A stretch of 64,000 nt of DNA from Sulfurospirillum sp. SCADC (GCF_000743525.1 NZ_JQGK01000001.1:186001-250000); one strand, 5' to 3'; numbered from the stretch's first letter, positions 34,500-44,837 are shown. The notes: generated from the letters alone by a model not told the origin. Numbers and translations: made by a program.

Positions 34500-35924
34500 T
34501 TAGAGCGTATCCGCGTGGCGTTCAAAGACCTCTTTGTCCCAGCCACCGCCGAGGGATTTGTACAGCGAAACGCCTGAACTGATCAGAGCTTGTTTCGTTT
34601 GAGACGTTGCGAGTTTGGCGGAGAGCAAATTACGCTTCGCATCTAAAAGCGTTAGATAATCGCCATAGCCATTCTCATACTGTTTTTGAGCCAAAAGATA
34701 GACTTGCTCAATGTTTTTCTCGTAAGAGAGTTGATGTTCAAGCTTTTGAGTGAGCGTATGACGTTTGTTAAGTGCGTCATAGGCATCTTGAAACGCTTGT
34801 TGCACGGTTTGCGCGTAAGCGATCTCTGCAAGCTCTTTGTTCGCTCTTGCACTTGCAACATTGGAACTTGTTTTGCCCATGTTGAACAGTGGTGAGGCAA
34901 GACTTCCACCAAAACTGTTCATCGCTGATTTGGACTTCATCAGATTGGAAAGCTGTGTGCTCTCAAACCCAAGGGCACCCGAGAGACTAATGCTGGGGAA
35001 ATACGCCGCTCTGGCTACGCCAATGTTCGCATTCGCCGCTTTGAGATTCTCTTCGGCTTGTTTAATGTCAGGACGTTTGGTTAAAAGCTCAGATGGCAAA
35101 TTCGCTGGTACTTTCACATCAGCAGGTAACACACGTGGCAATCCATCGTTGCTAAAGTTCGCAATCGCTTCGGGTGATTTGCCCACCAAGACGGCTAACG
35201 CACTTTGTTGCGTTAAAATAGATTGCTCTAACGCATCTTTGGTGATTTGAGCACTGTTAAGCTCGGCACGTTCTGACAAAAGCGTTCCTTTTGAAATGGC
35301 GCCAACGGAGTACTTAAACTCATTGCGCTTAAGCCCTTCTTCACGTGCTTTGATCGTATCATTGGTGATGTCGAGTTGCTCATAGAGGCTAATCAGCGTA
35401 AAGTAACTGTCTGCCACACTGGATGCAAGGGAGATCTTAACGGTATCTTTTGCCGCGTATGTCGCAACTAAAGAAGCGCGTGAAGAGGTTTCAGCCTCTT
35501 TGTATTTTCCCCAGAGATCAAGCTCGTAACTGAGCACCGCACTCAATGAAAAATCATTGTACGTGTTGTGCGCTTTTGAGGTAAAGGTATCGGCACTGCT
35601 TCTGATGCGCTGACCTGAACCTTGAAGATCAAGGCTTGGGTAACGATCCGATGTGCTACTTGAGAGCGTTGCACGCGCCAAAGAAATATTTGCCATCGCT
35701 GTTTGAAGATCATAATTATTTGCCAATGCCTCTTCAATCAAAGCGGTCAGCTTTTCATCATGATAATTGCTCCACCAAGCCGCGTCCACATAGGTTGTTT
35801 CTTTTTTTACATCGGCACGGTAGGCTTCTGGAAACTGGGTGGTGGGGACGTTCAGCTCTGGAGAGAGCGAACATCCACTAAAGATTAACGTTGCCAATGA
35901 GAGGGCATAGAGATTACGCATCAT
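34500..35924 (-). CDS. cmeC: RND efflux outer-membrane channel lipoprotein (CmeC/OprM-like)
   Basis: A TolC-type channel of the NodT group. The start at 35924 is preferred because AAGGAGAGCGTC precedes it and it overlaps the pump gene stop by 11 nt; ten further upstream codons are open. The 474-residue product has a lipoprotein signal with LIFSGC lipobox near residues 8-13, then two outer membrane efflux repeats (about 60-260 and 270-455) with helical hairpins. It forms the outer-membrane exit of the tripartite pump encoded by the preceding two genes. Confidence 0.93.
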   Translation of the reverse strand: MMRNLYALSLATLIFSGCSLSPELNVPTTQFPEAYRADVKKETTYVDAAWWSNYHDEKLTALIEEALANNYDLQTAMANISLARATLSSSTSDRYPSLDLQGSGQRIRSSADTFTSKAHNTYNDFSLSAVLSYELDLWGKYKEAETSSRASLVATYAAKDTVKISLASSVADSYFTLISLYEQLDITNDTIKAREEGLKRNEFKYSVGAISKGTLLSERAELNSAQITKDALEQSILTQQSALAVLVGKSPEAIANFSNDGLPRVLPADVKVPANLPSELLTKRPDIKQAEENLKAANANIGVARAAYFPSISLSGALGFESTQLSNLMKSKSAMNSFGGSLASPLFNMGKTSSNVASARANKELAEIAYAQTVQQAFQDAYDALNKRHTLTQKLEHQLSYEKNIEQVYLLAQKQYENGYGDYLTLLDAKRNLLSAKLATSQTKQALISSGVSLYKSLGGGWDKEVFERHADTL

Positions 35925-38900
35925 GACGCTCTCCTTTTTTACTAAATTTTGCATTAAGCTGCGCTAACCAGTTGTAAAAGAGTGGAATGAAAAAGATCGC
36001 AATCGTCGTTGCTGCGATCATTCCACCAATAACACCTGTACCAATGGCGTGGCGACTTCCCGCACCTGCACCAGAACTTAAAGCCAATGGTAAAACACCA
36101 ATCGTAAAGGCGAGTGATGTCATAACAATCGGACGGAAACGAAGTCGTGCTGCTTCGAGGGTTGCATCAAAGATTGATTTGCCTCGCTCTTGGGCTTGCA
36201 TCGCAAATTCAACGATCAAAATTGCATTTTTAGCCGATAAGGCTATAAGTACCAATAGACCGATTTGGAAGTAGATGTCATTACTAAGACCGCGTAAATA
36301 AACTGCCACAATCGCTCCAAATACGGCAAATGGAACCGATGTTAAAACAGCAAGTGGCATCAACCATCTTTCATACTGCGCGGCTAAAATCAAAAAGATA
36401 AAGACAAGACCAAAGATAAAGGCTTGTGAACCACTACCTTCCATCTCTTTTTCTTGGAACGATGTTCCCGCCCATCCCGTACTATATCCCTCAGGTGACA
36501 CTTCTTTCACCACTTCTTCAATGGCTTTAATCGCGTCACCAGACGTATACCCAGGACTTGGTTCACCTACAATTTTCGATGCCGTAAAAATGTTAAAACG
36601 ATCAACGATATCCGGTCCAATAGTACGCTCATACGTTACTAACGCACTCATAGGAATCAATTTTCCACTACTTGATTTCACAAAAACATTTTGCATATCT
36701 TCAGGTTTTTCTCTAAAGTCTGTTTCAGACTGAACATTCACTTGATAGGTTCGCCCAAAAAGGTTAAAGTCATTGACATAGTACGCACCAAACGTTGATT
36801 GTAAAGTCGTAAAAGCATCTTTAATCGAAATACCCAGCGCCTTAGTTTTTTCACGATCAAGGGTGATTCGATACTGAGGTACAGCTGTATCAAACGTACT
36901 TCGCACCATCGTAAGTTCAGGTCTTTGTCTCGCTTTGGCAACAATCTGATTCGTAATATTACCAAGCTCTTCTAATGAGCCACCTGTTTTATCTTGCAAG
37001 TACATCTCAAATCCACCTGAGATACTTAGACCCATAATCGGTGGAGGATTGAGTGCAAAGATCGTTGCATCAGGGATACCAAAAAATGCACCATTTAAAG
37101 CGCCACTCATCGCTTCGGAGTGTTGATTAGGCTCTTTGCGCTTATTCCAATCATGTAAAGAGATGAACGTCGTTGCCGCATTGGTTTTTGCTGCACCACT
37201 AATGAGATCATACCCTGTAATAGAAATGGTATATTCAATCTCAGGAATTTTTGCTGTGATAGCATTCAATTCATCACTAACAGCACCTGTTCTATTCAAC
37301 GAAGAGGCTGGTGGCAAAGCAGTTATAGCAAGTAAAAAGCCCTTATCTTCCATAGGTACAAGGCTTGAAGGCACTTTTTGGAAAAGCTCATACGTAACGC
37401 CCATGAGTGCTGCAAAAATGATAATACTAATGACTCCATGTCGAACAACTAAACTAACGCCACTTGTAAACCAGTTGGTTGAGGCATCAAAGAATTCATT
37501 AAACTTTCGGACAAACCAAAACGGTTTTGGCTCTTTCTTTTGAAGAAAAATGGCACACAAGGCAGGTGTTAGCGTTAAGGCTACCATACCTGAAATGATG
37601 ACCGAAATAACAATCGTAATCGCAAATTGTTGGTACATTTGCCCTGTAAATCCACCCATAAACGAAACGGGAATAAATACGGCACAAAGTACCAAAACAA
37701 TAGCAACAACCGGGCCTGTGACCTCTTGCATTGCTTTAATGGTCGCATCTTTGACGCTAATATCTTTTTCGGAATGCAAAATACGCTCAACGTTTTCAAT
37801 AACAATAATGGCATCATCCACAACGATACCAATGGCAAGCACCAATCCAAAAAGTGTTAAAAGGTTGATGGAGTAGCCAAGCGCATACATCCCTGCAAAC
37901 GTTCCAATGATCGAAACAGGAATTGCAAGAATTGGAATAATCGTTGCACGCATATTTTGCAAGAACATATAAACAATAATAACAACGAGGAGTAACGCTT
38001 CAATAAGAGTTTTTACCACTTCGTTTACAGAAATTTGAATAAATTTCGTTGTATCGTATGGCGTTAGATAAGCCATATTTTCAGGGAATGATTTTGAAAG
38101 TTTCACCATCGCTGCATCGACTTTTTTAGCCGTTTCCAACGCATTAGCACCTGATTGCAAATAGATTCCAATAGGAGCCATCGTTTGACCATTTAACTTT
38201 GCTGTTACATCATAAGACTCAGCTCCAAGTTCCAATCGTGCTACATCTTTAAGGCGTAAGGTTGAGCCATCTTTGTTTGATTTTAAAATAATATTTTCAA
38301 ACTCATCGACTTTATCAAACCGTCCTTGTGTTGTAACTGTATACGTATATGCTTGAGAGGTTTTTGTAGGAGATTGATTAAAACGCCCTGTTGCAAACTG
38401 CGCATTTTGCTCACTAATGGCATTAATCACATCGGTTGGAGTGAGATTGTATTTTGATAGTTGATCGGGTTTCATCCACACACGCATGGAGTAATCTTGA
38501 TTGCCAAACAAAGAAGCATCACCGACACCATCAACACGTTTAAGTTCATCAATGACATTCACAAGCGCATAGTTTGCCATATAAATTTCATCATACGTGT
38601 TATTGGGAGAAATAATCGAGACAACCTTCAAAATAGTCGATGATTGCTTTCGTACCGTCACACCTTGGGCTTGTACTTCACTTGGAAGACTACTCAAAGC
38701 TGCTTGAACACGGTTATTGACGTTAATCGTCGCTTGATCGGCATCGGTTCCAATTTTAAAATAGACATTAATCGTTAATGAACCTGTTGAAGAAGCGGTG
38801 GAAGACATATAGATCATATCTTCAACACCGTTGATCTGTTGCTCTAGGGGGGCTGCTACTGTTTTAGAGATAGTTTCTGCACTTGCTCCCGCATAAGTAG

Positions 38901-39042
38901 CTTTCACACTGACTTGAGGAGGCGTGACTTCAGGGTATTCTTCAATAGGCAAGCCGCGAATAGCCATCAAACCCGCAATAATCACAACAATCGAAAGAAC
39001 GGTTGCGAAAATAGGTCTGTTGATAAAAAATTTAGAAAACAT
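35914..39042 (-). CDS. cmeB: RND multidrug efflux pump inner-membrane transporter (CmeB/AcrB-like)
   Basis: A 1042-residue HAE1-family proton/drug antiporter. The N-terminus FINRPIFATVLSIVVIIAGL is typical. Helix 4 carries the proton-relay pair in GIVVDDAIIVIENVERIL near residues 402-419, and GLVLLIALSAKNAILIVEFA near the C-terminus gives the lysine partner. Two large periplasmic loops occupy about 40-330 and 560-860. Gene order adaptor-transporter-channel and the upstream TetR gene match CmeRABC of Campylobacter. No TTACATGTAA copy occurs inside this gene. Confidence 0.95.
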   Translation of the reverse strand: MFSKFFINRPIFATVLSIVVIIAGLMAIRGLPIEEYPEVTPPQVSVKATYAGASAETISKTVAAPLEQQINGVEDMIYMSSTASSTGSLTINVYFKIGTDADQATINVNNRVQAALSSLPSEVQAQGVTVRKQSSTILKVVSIISPNNTYDEIYMANYALVNVIDELKRVDGVGDASLFGNQDYSMRVWMKPDQLSKYNLTPTDVINAISEQNAQFATGRFNQSPTKTSQAYTYTVTTQGRFDKVDEFENIILKSNKDGSTLRLKDVARLELGAESYDVTAKLNGQTMAPIGIYLQSGANALETAKKVDAAMVKLSKSFPENMAYLTPYDTTKFIQISVNEVVKTLIEALLLVVIIVYMFLQNMRATIIPILAIPVSIIGTFAGMYALGYSINLLTLFGLVLAIGIVVDDAIIVIENVERILHSEKDISVKDATIKAMQEVTGPVVAIVLVLCAVFIPVSFMGGFTGQMYQQFAITIVISVIISGMVALTLTPALCAIFLQKKEPKPFWFVRKFNEFFDASTNWFTSGVSLVVRHGVISIIIFAALMGVTYELFQKVPSSLVPMEDKGFLLAITALPPASSLNRTGAVSDELNAITAKIPEIEYTISITGYDLISGAAKTNAATTFISLHDWNKRKEPNQHSEAMSGALNGAFFGIPDATIFALNPPPIMGLSISGGFEMYLQDKTGGSLEELGNITNQIVAKARQRPELTMVRSTFDTAVPQYRITLDREKTKALGISIKDAFTTLQSTFGAYYVNDFNLFGRTYQVNVQSETDFREKPEDMQNVFVKSSSGKLIPMSALVTYERTIGPDIVDRFNIFTASKIVGEPSPGYTSGDAIKAIEEVVKEVSPEGYSTGWAGTSFQEKEMEGSGSQAFIFGLVFIFLILAAQYERWLMPLAVLTSVPFAVFGAIVAVYLRGLSNDIYFQIGLLVLIALSAKNAILIVEFAMQAQERGKSIFDATLEAARLRFRPIVMTSLAFTIGVLPLALSSGAGAGSRHAIGTGVIGGMIAATTIAIFFIPLFYNWLAQLNAKFSKKGERHDA

Positions 39043-39045
39043 ACT

Positions 39046-40206
39046 TTATTCCTTTGCTTCTGCAACAACAACGGCAGACCCTGGACGTAGTTTGGTCAGA
39101 TTGTTTGTAATGACAAGATCGTTTACATGTAAACCACTCTCAATGATATAGGTATCATTATGAACCGTACCTGCCTTAACAGGCACTTTTTCAGCCTTAC
39201 CCTCTTTGGCTACATAGACAAATGAGCCAATGGCTTCTTGTAAAAGAGCCTTTTGAGGAATGCTAATGGCATCTTTATAGACTAAACCCTCAACATTGAC
39301 ACGAACAAAAAGTCCTGGTATTAAAATATTGTTTGGATTTGAAAAAGTTGCACGTGCTTTAATCGTAGAGGTTTCACCATCCACATAACTGTCTAAAAAG
39401 TCCAATGTACCCATTTTGGCATATTTTGTACCATCGGGTGTAGAGAGTTGTACAGGAAGTTTCGCTTGAGCGATACTATTCCAATTACCTTGCCCCATCA
39501 CATAACGTTTTTTCAAAAGCTCAATATCTGGTAAGGAAAATTCAACATAGACAGGATCAGTTTGAGTAATGGTCGTAAGTGTCATCGTGTCACTGCTTGA
39601 TCCTACGTAACTTCCAACGTCTTGGGCATTGAGGCTGGTCATCCCTGAGATGGTCGCTTTTACTTTTGTATAGTTGAAATCAATCGTCGCTTTTTTAAGA
39701 GCCGCCTGTGAAGCTTTAAGTGAAGCGCCTGCTGATTCATACGCTGAAAGGGCTGAATCTCTCTCTTTTTGAGAAACGGCATCTTGTTCAAACAACACTT
39801 TCGTTCGATCCCAATCGCGTGTGGCTTGTTTGAGGGTAGCTTCTTTAATACCTACATCTGCCACAGCTTCTTGCATCAATGCTTCATAACGATCCGAGTC
39901 GATTTGATACAGCATATCGCCCGCTTTGACGAAACTGCCTTCGGTGAAGAGTTTTTTCTCTAAAACACCACTCACACGTGCAACGATGCCCACTTGCTGC
40001 ATACTTTTCACTTTTGCTGGGTATTCCAAAGAGACAGGCACATCGTTTGAGACAACTTTATACGTTGCAACGGATAAAGGTGGCATAGCGGGCATTCCTG
40101 CTGCTTTGTTACCTGATTCATTTGAGCATCCTGAGACCAAAAAAGCCCCCAATGTCGCTACTAATGCGTATGTGGCATACGTCATGTATCCTTTGTTTTT
40201 AGTCAT
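39046..40206 (-). CDS. cmeA: RND efflux periplasmic adaptor lipoprotein (CmeA/AcrA-like)
   Basis: Membrane fusion protein of 386 residues linking the inner-membrane pump to the channel. It has a lipobox LVSGC near residues 23-27, the lipoyl-like part with PAKVKSMQQVGIVARVSGVL near 60-79, a helical hairpin (about 100-170), and a beta-barrel. It is the first gene of the pump operon and starts about 20 nt downstream of a CmeR-like operator, on the same strand as the regulator gene. Confidence 0.94.
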   Translation of the reverse strand: MTKNKGYMTYATYALVATLGAFLVSGCSNESGNKAAGMPAMPPLSVATYKVVSNDVPVSLEYPAKVKSMQQVGIVARVSGVLEKKLFTEGSFVKAGDMLYQIDSDRYEALMQEAVADVGIKEATLKQATRDWDRTKVLFEQDAVSQKERDSALSAYESAGASLKASQAALKKATIDFNYTKVKATISGMTSLNAQDVGSYVGSSSDTMTLTTITQTDPVYVEFSLPDIELLKKRYVMGQGNWNSIAQAKLPVQLSTPDGTKYAKMGTLDFLDSYVDGETSTIKARATFSNPNNILIPGLFVRVNVEGLVYKDAISIPQKALLQEAIGSFVYVAKEGKAEKVPVKAGTVHNDTYIIESGLHVNDLVITNNLTKLRPGSAVVVAEAKE

Positions 40207-40226
40207 TTTTCAGCTCCATAAATTAG

Positions 40227-40247
40227 TGTAATGTATATTACATTACA
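40227..40247. promoter_or_regulatory. CmeR-like operator upstream of the RND operon
   Basis: The site contains TGTAAT-N4-ATTACA, the same arms and spacing as the inverted repeat bound by CmeR in front of cmeABC in C. jejuni. A wider palindrome TGTAATGT-N5-ACATTACA overlaps it, giving a site of 21 bp. It lies between the TetR gene and cmeA, where repression of the pump would be expected. Confidence 0.75.
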
Positions 40248-40318
40248 TTTTGTAGGCGAATTATAGTCGCAAAAGGTAAATAAGTCAAGCTTTTTTACTT
40301 TAACCGTAAAAAATGTAA

Positions 40319-40975
40319 TTATTGATTTCTCAGCAACCCTTTGCAAAAAATAGTCACGACTTGTTTGGACGCTTTTAAGTACGTTTCTTCTGAAATATCA
40401 ATCGTAACACCCATGATACGTGGAAAGATAAACGGATCTTTTAGGGCATTTAAAAATTGCTGCGCACATAAGGCTGTATTTTCAACATCAATACGTCCAC
40501 TTTTTTTCTCATTTTCCAAATACTCTGCAATAATAAACACAGGGCGCATCATGAGATTTAAAATCGTCTCCTTCTGCAACTTCGTTTCATCAAGATAACC
40601 AATAGAGATAATTAAACGGTGAAATAATACCGCATCTTCTGTACAAATCACATCAAAAAAGAGCTTTCCGATCTCTGCCAAAAACTCTTCAAGTCGTCCT
40701 TCATAGCAGTGACTACGTCGCCCCCACTCACCAAATAGCTCTTCTGATTTTTCCTCAAGGATATAAATCAACAGCTGCTCTTTATTTCCAAAATGTTTAT
40801 ACAACGTTGCCAGTGAGCCCCCTGCTTCTTTCACAATATCATTCATACTGACTTTTTCATACCCATTATCCAAAAAAAGACGATACGCAACATCAACGAT
40901 TTTTTGACACCGCGATTCTGCTTTTCCGCTTAATCGTTCAGATAAAGTACTGATGCAACATTTATGATCATTCAT
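40319..40975 (-). CDS. cmeR: TetR family repressor of the RND pump (CmeR/AcrR-like)
   Basis: A 218-residue TetR regulator. The N-terminal helix-turn-helix is KIVDVAYRLFLDNGYEKVSM followed by NDIVKEAGGSLATLYKHFGNKE (about residues 25-66). The C-terminal part forms the ligand pocket and dimer interface. It lies upstream of cmeABC on the same strand, separated by 112 bp that hold the operator. Repression relieved by substrates such as bile-like or aromatic compounds is known for CmeR; here it is inferred. Confidence 0.92.
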   Translation of the reverse strand: MNDHKCCISTLSERLSGKAESRCQKIVDVAYRLFLDNGYEKVSMNDIVKEAGGSLATLYKHFGNKEQLLIYILEEKSEELFGEWGRRSHCYEGRLEEFLAEIGKLFFDVICTEDAVLFHRLIISIGYLDETKLQKETILNLMMRPVFIIAEYLENEKKSGRIDVENTALCAQQFLNALKDPFIFPRIMGVTIDISEETYLKASKQVVTIFCKGLLRNQ

Positions 40976-41162
40976 TACGCTTTTCCTCCTTTTACATCAT
41001 TGTCTGTAATTATACACTAAATCAATTTTTATGCTTTAAGAGAGCCAATAGTACCATCTTGTCTAAGGAATAATGTTATATCATTGCTTTACATGTAAAG
41101 TTTTTCATCTTTTAACCGATAATGCTTGCAACTGTTTGAATACTATTTTTGGAGCTGACTTT

Positions 41163-41939
41163 ATGGACTTAACCGTCATTTTGGGCATGGTCATTGCCAT
41201 TACCACCATTTCCGTAGGCGATATTATGGAAGGTGGGAATCCTCTTCATATTTTGCATATCACTTCCTTTATTATTGTTATTCCGACTGCGATGGCAGCA
41301 GCGATGACGGCAACACCTCAAGAGTATGTCAAGGGTGCGTTCAAAGAGTTTAAAGTGATTATGAAAAAATCTCCTGTTGATTTTCATGCACGCATCAAAC
41401 AAATTGTTGATTTTGCTATTATCGCAAGACGCGATGGTATTTTAGCATTGGAATCACATGCGAACATTATGGAAGATGAGTTCTTTAAAAAAGGGCTGAG
41501 CATGGCGGTGGATGGTGTCGAAGCGCATGAAATTGAAGAGACGCTTGAAATCCTGATTAAAGAGACCGAAGAGTATTACCATGGATCAGCGCATTACTGG
41601 ATTCATGCCGGTGAGACGTGTCCTGTTATGGGACTCATTGGTGCAGTTTTGGGTCTTATTTTGGCACTTCAAAAATTGGACAATCCTGCTGAAATGGCGA
41701 TGGGTATTGGTGGTGCGTTTACAGCAACCGTTTTTGGTATTGCCGGTTCATACATCTTTCTAGGGCCTTGGGGACATAAGCTCAAAGGAAAATCAAAAGA
41801 TATTATTAAAGAAAAACATGTCATCTTAGCGGGCATTTTAGGCATTTCACATGGTGACAATCCTCGTACACTCGAGATGAAACTTCTCAATTATCTCTCA
41901 CCACTTGAAGAGAAAAAAAGCCAATTTGATAAATCATAA
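41163..41939 (+). CDS. motA: Flagellar motor stator protein MotA
   Basis: The start at 41163 is chosen because TTTGGAGCTGACTTT precedes it and the product begins MDLTVILGMV as in homologues; 30 more codons are open upstream. The 258-residue protein has four membrane helices: two at the N-terminus and two near residues 150-200, with GLIGAVLGLILALQKLDNP and GGAFTATVFGIAGSY. The large cytoplasmic loop (60-145) holds charged residues that interact with FliG. It pairs with MotB, encoded 11 nt downstream, in the proton-driven stator. Confidence 0.95.
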   Translation: MDLTVILGMVIAITTISVGDIMEGGNPLHILHITSFIIVIPTAMAAAMTATPQEYVKGAFKEFKVIMKKSPVDFHARIKQIVDFAIIARRDGILALESHANIMEDEFFKKGLSMAVDGVEAHEIEETLEILIKETEEYYHGSAHYWIHAGETCPVMGLIGAVLGLILALQKLDNPAEMAMGIGGAFTATVFGIAGSYIFLGPWGHKLKGKSKDIIKEKHVILAGILGISHGDNPRTLEMKLLNYLSPLEEKKSQFDKS

Positions 41940-41950
41940 GGAACGACACC

Positions 41951-42748
41951 GTGGGTAAGAAATGTAAAAAAGTAGTCTGTGAAGCCGGTGAAAAATGGGC
42001 AGTACCCTTTGCTGACTTTTTTAGCCTTTTACTCGCACTTTTCATTGCCCTTTTTGCCATTGCCTCAACCAATACTGAAAAAATGAAAGCGCTCAAAGAA
42101 GAGTTTGTCAAAATCTACGACTACAGTGCCAAGCCTGAAGAGGCGACACCTGTTATGAATATGGCGGTTAAATCAGGGGATGCTTCCAAAGATCAAGATA
42201 AAGACAAAGGCAATGCAGGGGGAAGTTCTGCACAACTTGAAGAGATCGCGAGAATGGCTCAAATGATTGAGAAAATGAACATCGGTGAAGGCTCTTTGGA
42301 GCAAAAAATTGACGGTGCCATCATCAAACTCCCCACCAAAATGCTTTTTGCACCCGGTTCTGCTGACATTATTAACAGTGATTCAATGCTTTTCTTAAAA
42401 CGTGTTTCAGACATTATCGCGATGCTTCCTAAAAATGTTGAAGTGATCGTTAAAGGCTACACTGACACGACACCGCCACCAAGTGGTTCTAAATTTCAAG
42501 ACAATCTAGAACTCTCCAGTGCTAGAGCTAACGCAGTCATTCGCGTACTGGTGCGCAATGGCATCGCCAAAGATCGCTTAAGCTCCGCAGGCTATGGTGA
42601 CACTAAACCACTTGCGAGCAACGATACGGCAGAAGGTCGTGAGAAAAATGGACGCGTTGAGTTTACCATGCGCATTTCAGGACCTGATAACGCTGCTAAA
42701 AAATCTATTTTAGACACACTGAACACACTCAATAAAAATGCAGAATAG
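41951..42748 (+). CDS. motB: Flagellar motor stator protein MotB
   Basis: A 265-residue protein starting with GTG after AAGGAACGACACC. The single membrane helix (about residues 22-42) begins with the proton-binding Asp22 in PFADFFSLL. A linker rich in Lys, Asp and Gly follows, then the OmpA-like peptidoglycan-binding domain (about 130-245) with VIVKGYTDTTPP and LSSARANAVIRVLV, and NGRVEFTM. It anchors the stator to the cell wall. Confidence 0.95.
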   Translation: MGKKCKKVVCEAGEKWAVPFADFFSLLLALFIALFAIASTNTEKMKALKEEFVKIYDYSAKPEEATPVMNMAVKSGDASKDQDKDKGNAGGSSAQLEEIARMAQMIEKMNIGEGSLEQKIDGAIIKLPTKMLFAPGSADIINSDSMLFLKRVSDIIAMLPKNVEVIVKGYTDTTPPPSGSKFQDNLELSSARANAVIRVLVRNGIAKDRLSSAGYGDTKPLASNDTAEGREKNGRVEFTMRISGPDNAAKKSILDTLNTLNKNAE

Positions 42749-42780
42749 CCTTCTAACAAAATTTTTTTGCAAGCAGAAAA

Positions 42781-42859
42781 AGTACCGAGGTGCGTGGGCT
42801 TTCTGCTCAAGATTACGCAGTGTTAACGTAGTTTTTAAAGCTTTGCTTTAAAAACGTGT
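42781..42859. repeat. Structured intergenic repeat, copy A
   Basis: A 79-bp sequence that recurs at 48854-48933. The two copies share identical runs of 17 and 41 bases. The longest hairpin is GTTTTTAAAG/CTTTAAAAAC with a 5-nt loop. A second small hairpin has compensatory change between copies (GTACC against GCACC, both pairing with GGTGC). It lies after motB and before the ABC-F gene. Confidence 0.8.
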
Positions 42860-42970
42860 AAAAAGTTCTGTAAGAACTCTAATAGTTAATCTAGTTCTTG
42901 TAAAACTTTTTTTATAATACCACTCGCCTCTTTGAAGGCAAAAAATCTTTACATGTAATGAGCTTTCACC

Positions 42971-44803
42971 ATGATTCAAGTTATCAATCTATCCAAACAC
43001 TTTGGGGCACAAACCCTTTTTGAAAACATTAGTTTTACCCTAGCCCATGGCAATAAAATAGGCTTTGTCGGACGCAATGGCTCGGGGAAATCGACCCTTT
43101 TTAAAATTCTTTTGGGTGAAGAAGAAGCCGATGCTGGCGATATTCTGATTCCAAAGAACTATACGATTGGCGCCCTTCGTCAGCATATTGAGTTCACTCA
43201 TAAAACCGTGCGTGCGGAGTGTGCTTCGGCACTACAAGGCGATGAAGTCTTTGATGTCTACAAGATCGAAAAGATGCTTTTTGGGCTTGGTTTTTCACTC
43301 GACGATTTAGACAAAGATCCGATAAGCTTTTCAGGAGGCTATCAAATTCGTCTCAATCTTGTCAAACTCCTTGCGACCAACCCTTCCCTTTTGCTGTTAG
43401 ATGAACCGACCAACTACCTTGACATCGTCTCAATGCGTTGGCTTCAAAACTTTTTGAGAGAGTTTAAAGGCGAAATCATTCTTATCACCCATGATCGTGA
43501 CTTTATGGATGCCGTTACCACACACACGATGGGGCTCAGGCGTCAAAGCTTGATGATGATAGAGGGAAACAGCCATAAATACTATGCAAAACTTGAAGAA
43601 GATGATGAGCGTTACCTTAAAACCAAAGCCAATTTAGATAAAAAACGAGCCGAACTCGAAGACTTCGTGACACGGCAAAAAGCACGCGCGTCCAAAGCGG
43701 TGATGGCACAAAGCAAAGCCAAACAGCTTGAAAAAATGGGCGAAATGGATGATCTTGAAGAAGAAAGCAATCTCTCATTTTCGTTTAACTACAAAAAAAC
43801 ACCTGCCAAAATCGTGCTCGATGCTCACGATGTCCGCTTTGGGTATGACCCAGAACGACCTTTGTTTCAAAACCTCTCGTTTAAACTTGAAAAAGGAAAA
43901 TGCCTTGCGATCATTGGTAAAAATGGCAAAGGAAAATCAACCCTTCTCAACGTTTTAGCAGGCGAACTGCCACTGCAACACGGAAGCCTGAACTATCATC
44001 CTGAGACTGCGTTTGCACACTTTGGACAAACGAACATTCAACGACTCAATCTTAAAAATAACGTTATGGATGAAATTTACGAGGTTGACCCACTGCTAGG
44101 CATCACCAAAGTGCGTGCCATTTGCGGTGGTATGATGTTCAGTGGCAAGATGGCAGAAAAAGAGATCAACATTCTCTCAGGAGGTGAGCGCAGTCGCGTC
44201 ATGTTGGGTAAAATCATCGCGACACCTGCAAATCTTCTTTTCTTGGATGAGCCGACCAACCACCTCGATATGTACTCCATCGACTCTTTGTGTGAGGCGA
44301 TCAAAAGCTTTGAAGGCTCTACCATTTTGGTCACTCACTCGGAGATGATGCTTCGAGAACTTGCCGATGCACTCATTATCTTTCATCACGACAAAGCTGA
44401 ATTTTTTGAGGGCAATTACACGGAGTTTTTAGAGAAAATTGGCTGGGAAGAAGAGAGCGAAAGCGCTCCTAAAAAAGTGGTTTCCAATGACTACAATGAG
44501 AGTAAAAAACTGCGCGCCAAACTGATTCAAGAGCGAAGTTCCAAACTCTCACCGCTTAAAAAACAGATCGAGCAGTGCGAAGCGAAGATCATGACGCTTG
44601 AAGAAGCAATGAAAACAAACAATGAAGCGCTGATCGCGTGTTCATCGGGAAATGAGATCGGCGAATTGCATCGCCTCTCTAAAGCATTAAAAGACGATGA
44701 AGCGCTGCTTGAAAAACTCTACGAGCAGTTTGAATGCTTACATGTAAACCATGACACACTCTTTGAAAGCTATGAAACGCAATTGAAAAACATTCAAAAT
44801 TAG
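42971..44803 (+). CDS. ABC-F family ATPase (translation factor-like)
   Basis: A 610-residue soluble ATPase with two ABC domains and no membrane part. Walker A motifs are GRNGSGKST (about residues 35-43) and GKNGKGKST (about 316-324); signatures are FSGGYQIRL and LSGGERSRV; Walker B motifs LLLDEPTNYLD and LFLDEPTNHLD. The interdomain linker (about 195-275) is charged and helical, and a C-terminal coiled coil follows residue 500. Members such as Uup and EttA act on ribosomes; which subgroup this belongs to is not decided here. Confidence 0.93.
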   Translation: MIQVINLSKHFGAQTLFENISFTLAHGNKIGFVGRNGSGKSTLFKILLGEEEADAGDILIPKNYTIGALRQHIEFTHKTVRAECASALQGDEVFDVYKIEKMLFGLGFSLDDLDKDPISFSGGYQIRLNLVKLLATNPSLLLLDEPTNYLDIVSMRWLQNFLREFKGEIILITHDRDFMDAVTTHTMGLRRQSLMMIEGNSHKYYAKLEEDDERYLKTKANLDKKRAELEDFVTRQKARASKAVMAQSKAKQLEKMGEMDDLEEESNLSFSFNYKKTPAKIVLDAHDVRFGYDPERPLFQNLSFKLEKGKCLAIIGKNGKGKSTLLNVLAGELPLQHGSLNYHPETAFAHFGQTNIQRLNLKNNVMDEIYEVDPLLGITKVRAICGGMMFSGKMAEKEINILSGGERSRVMLGKIIATPANLLFLDEPTNHLDMYSIDSLCEAIKSFEGSTILVTHSEMMLRELADALIIFHHDKAEFFEGNYTEFLEKIGWEEESESAPKKVVSNDYNESKKLRAKLIQERSSKLSPLKKQIEQCEAKIMTLEEAMKTNNEALIACSSGNEIGELHRLSKALKDDEALLEKLYEQFECLHVNHDTLFESYETQLKNIQN

Positions 44804-44837
44804 TGTAGAATTGCAAAAAAAGCAAAGGTGAAAAAGT

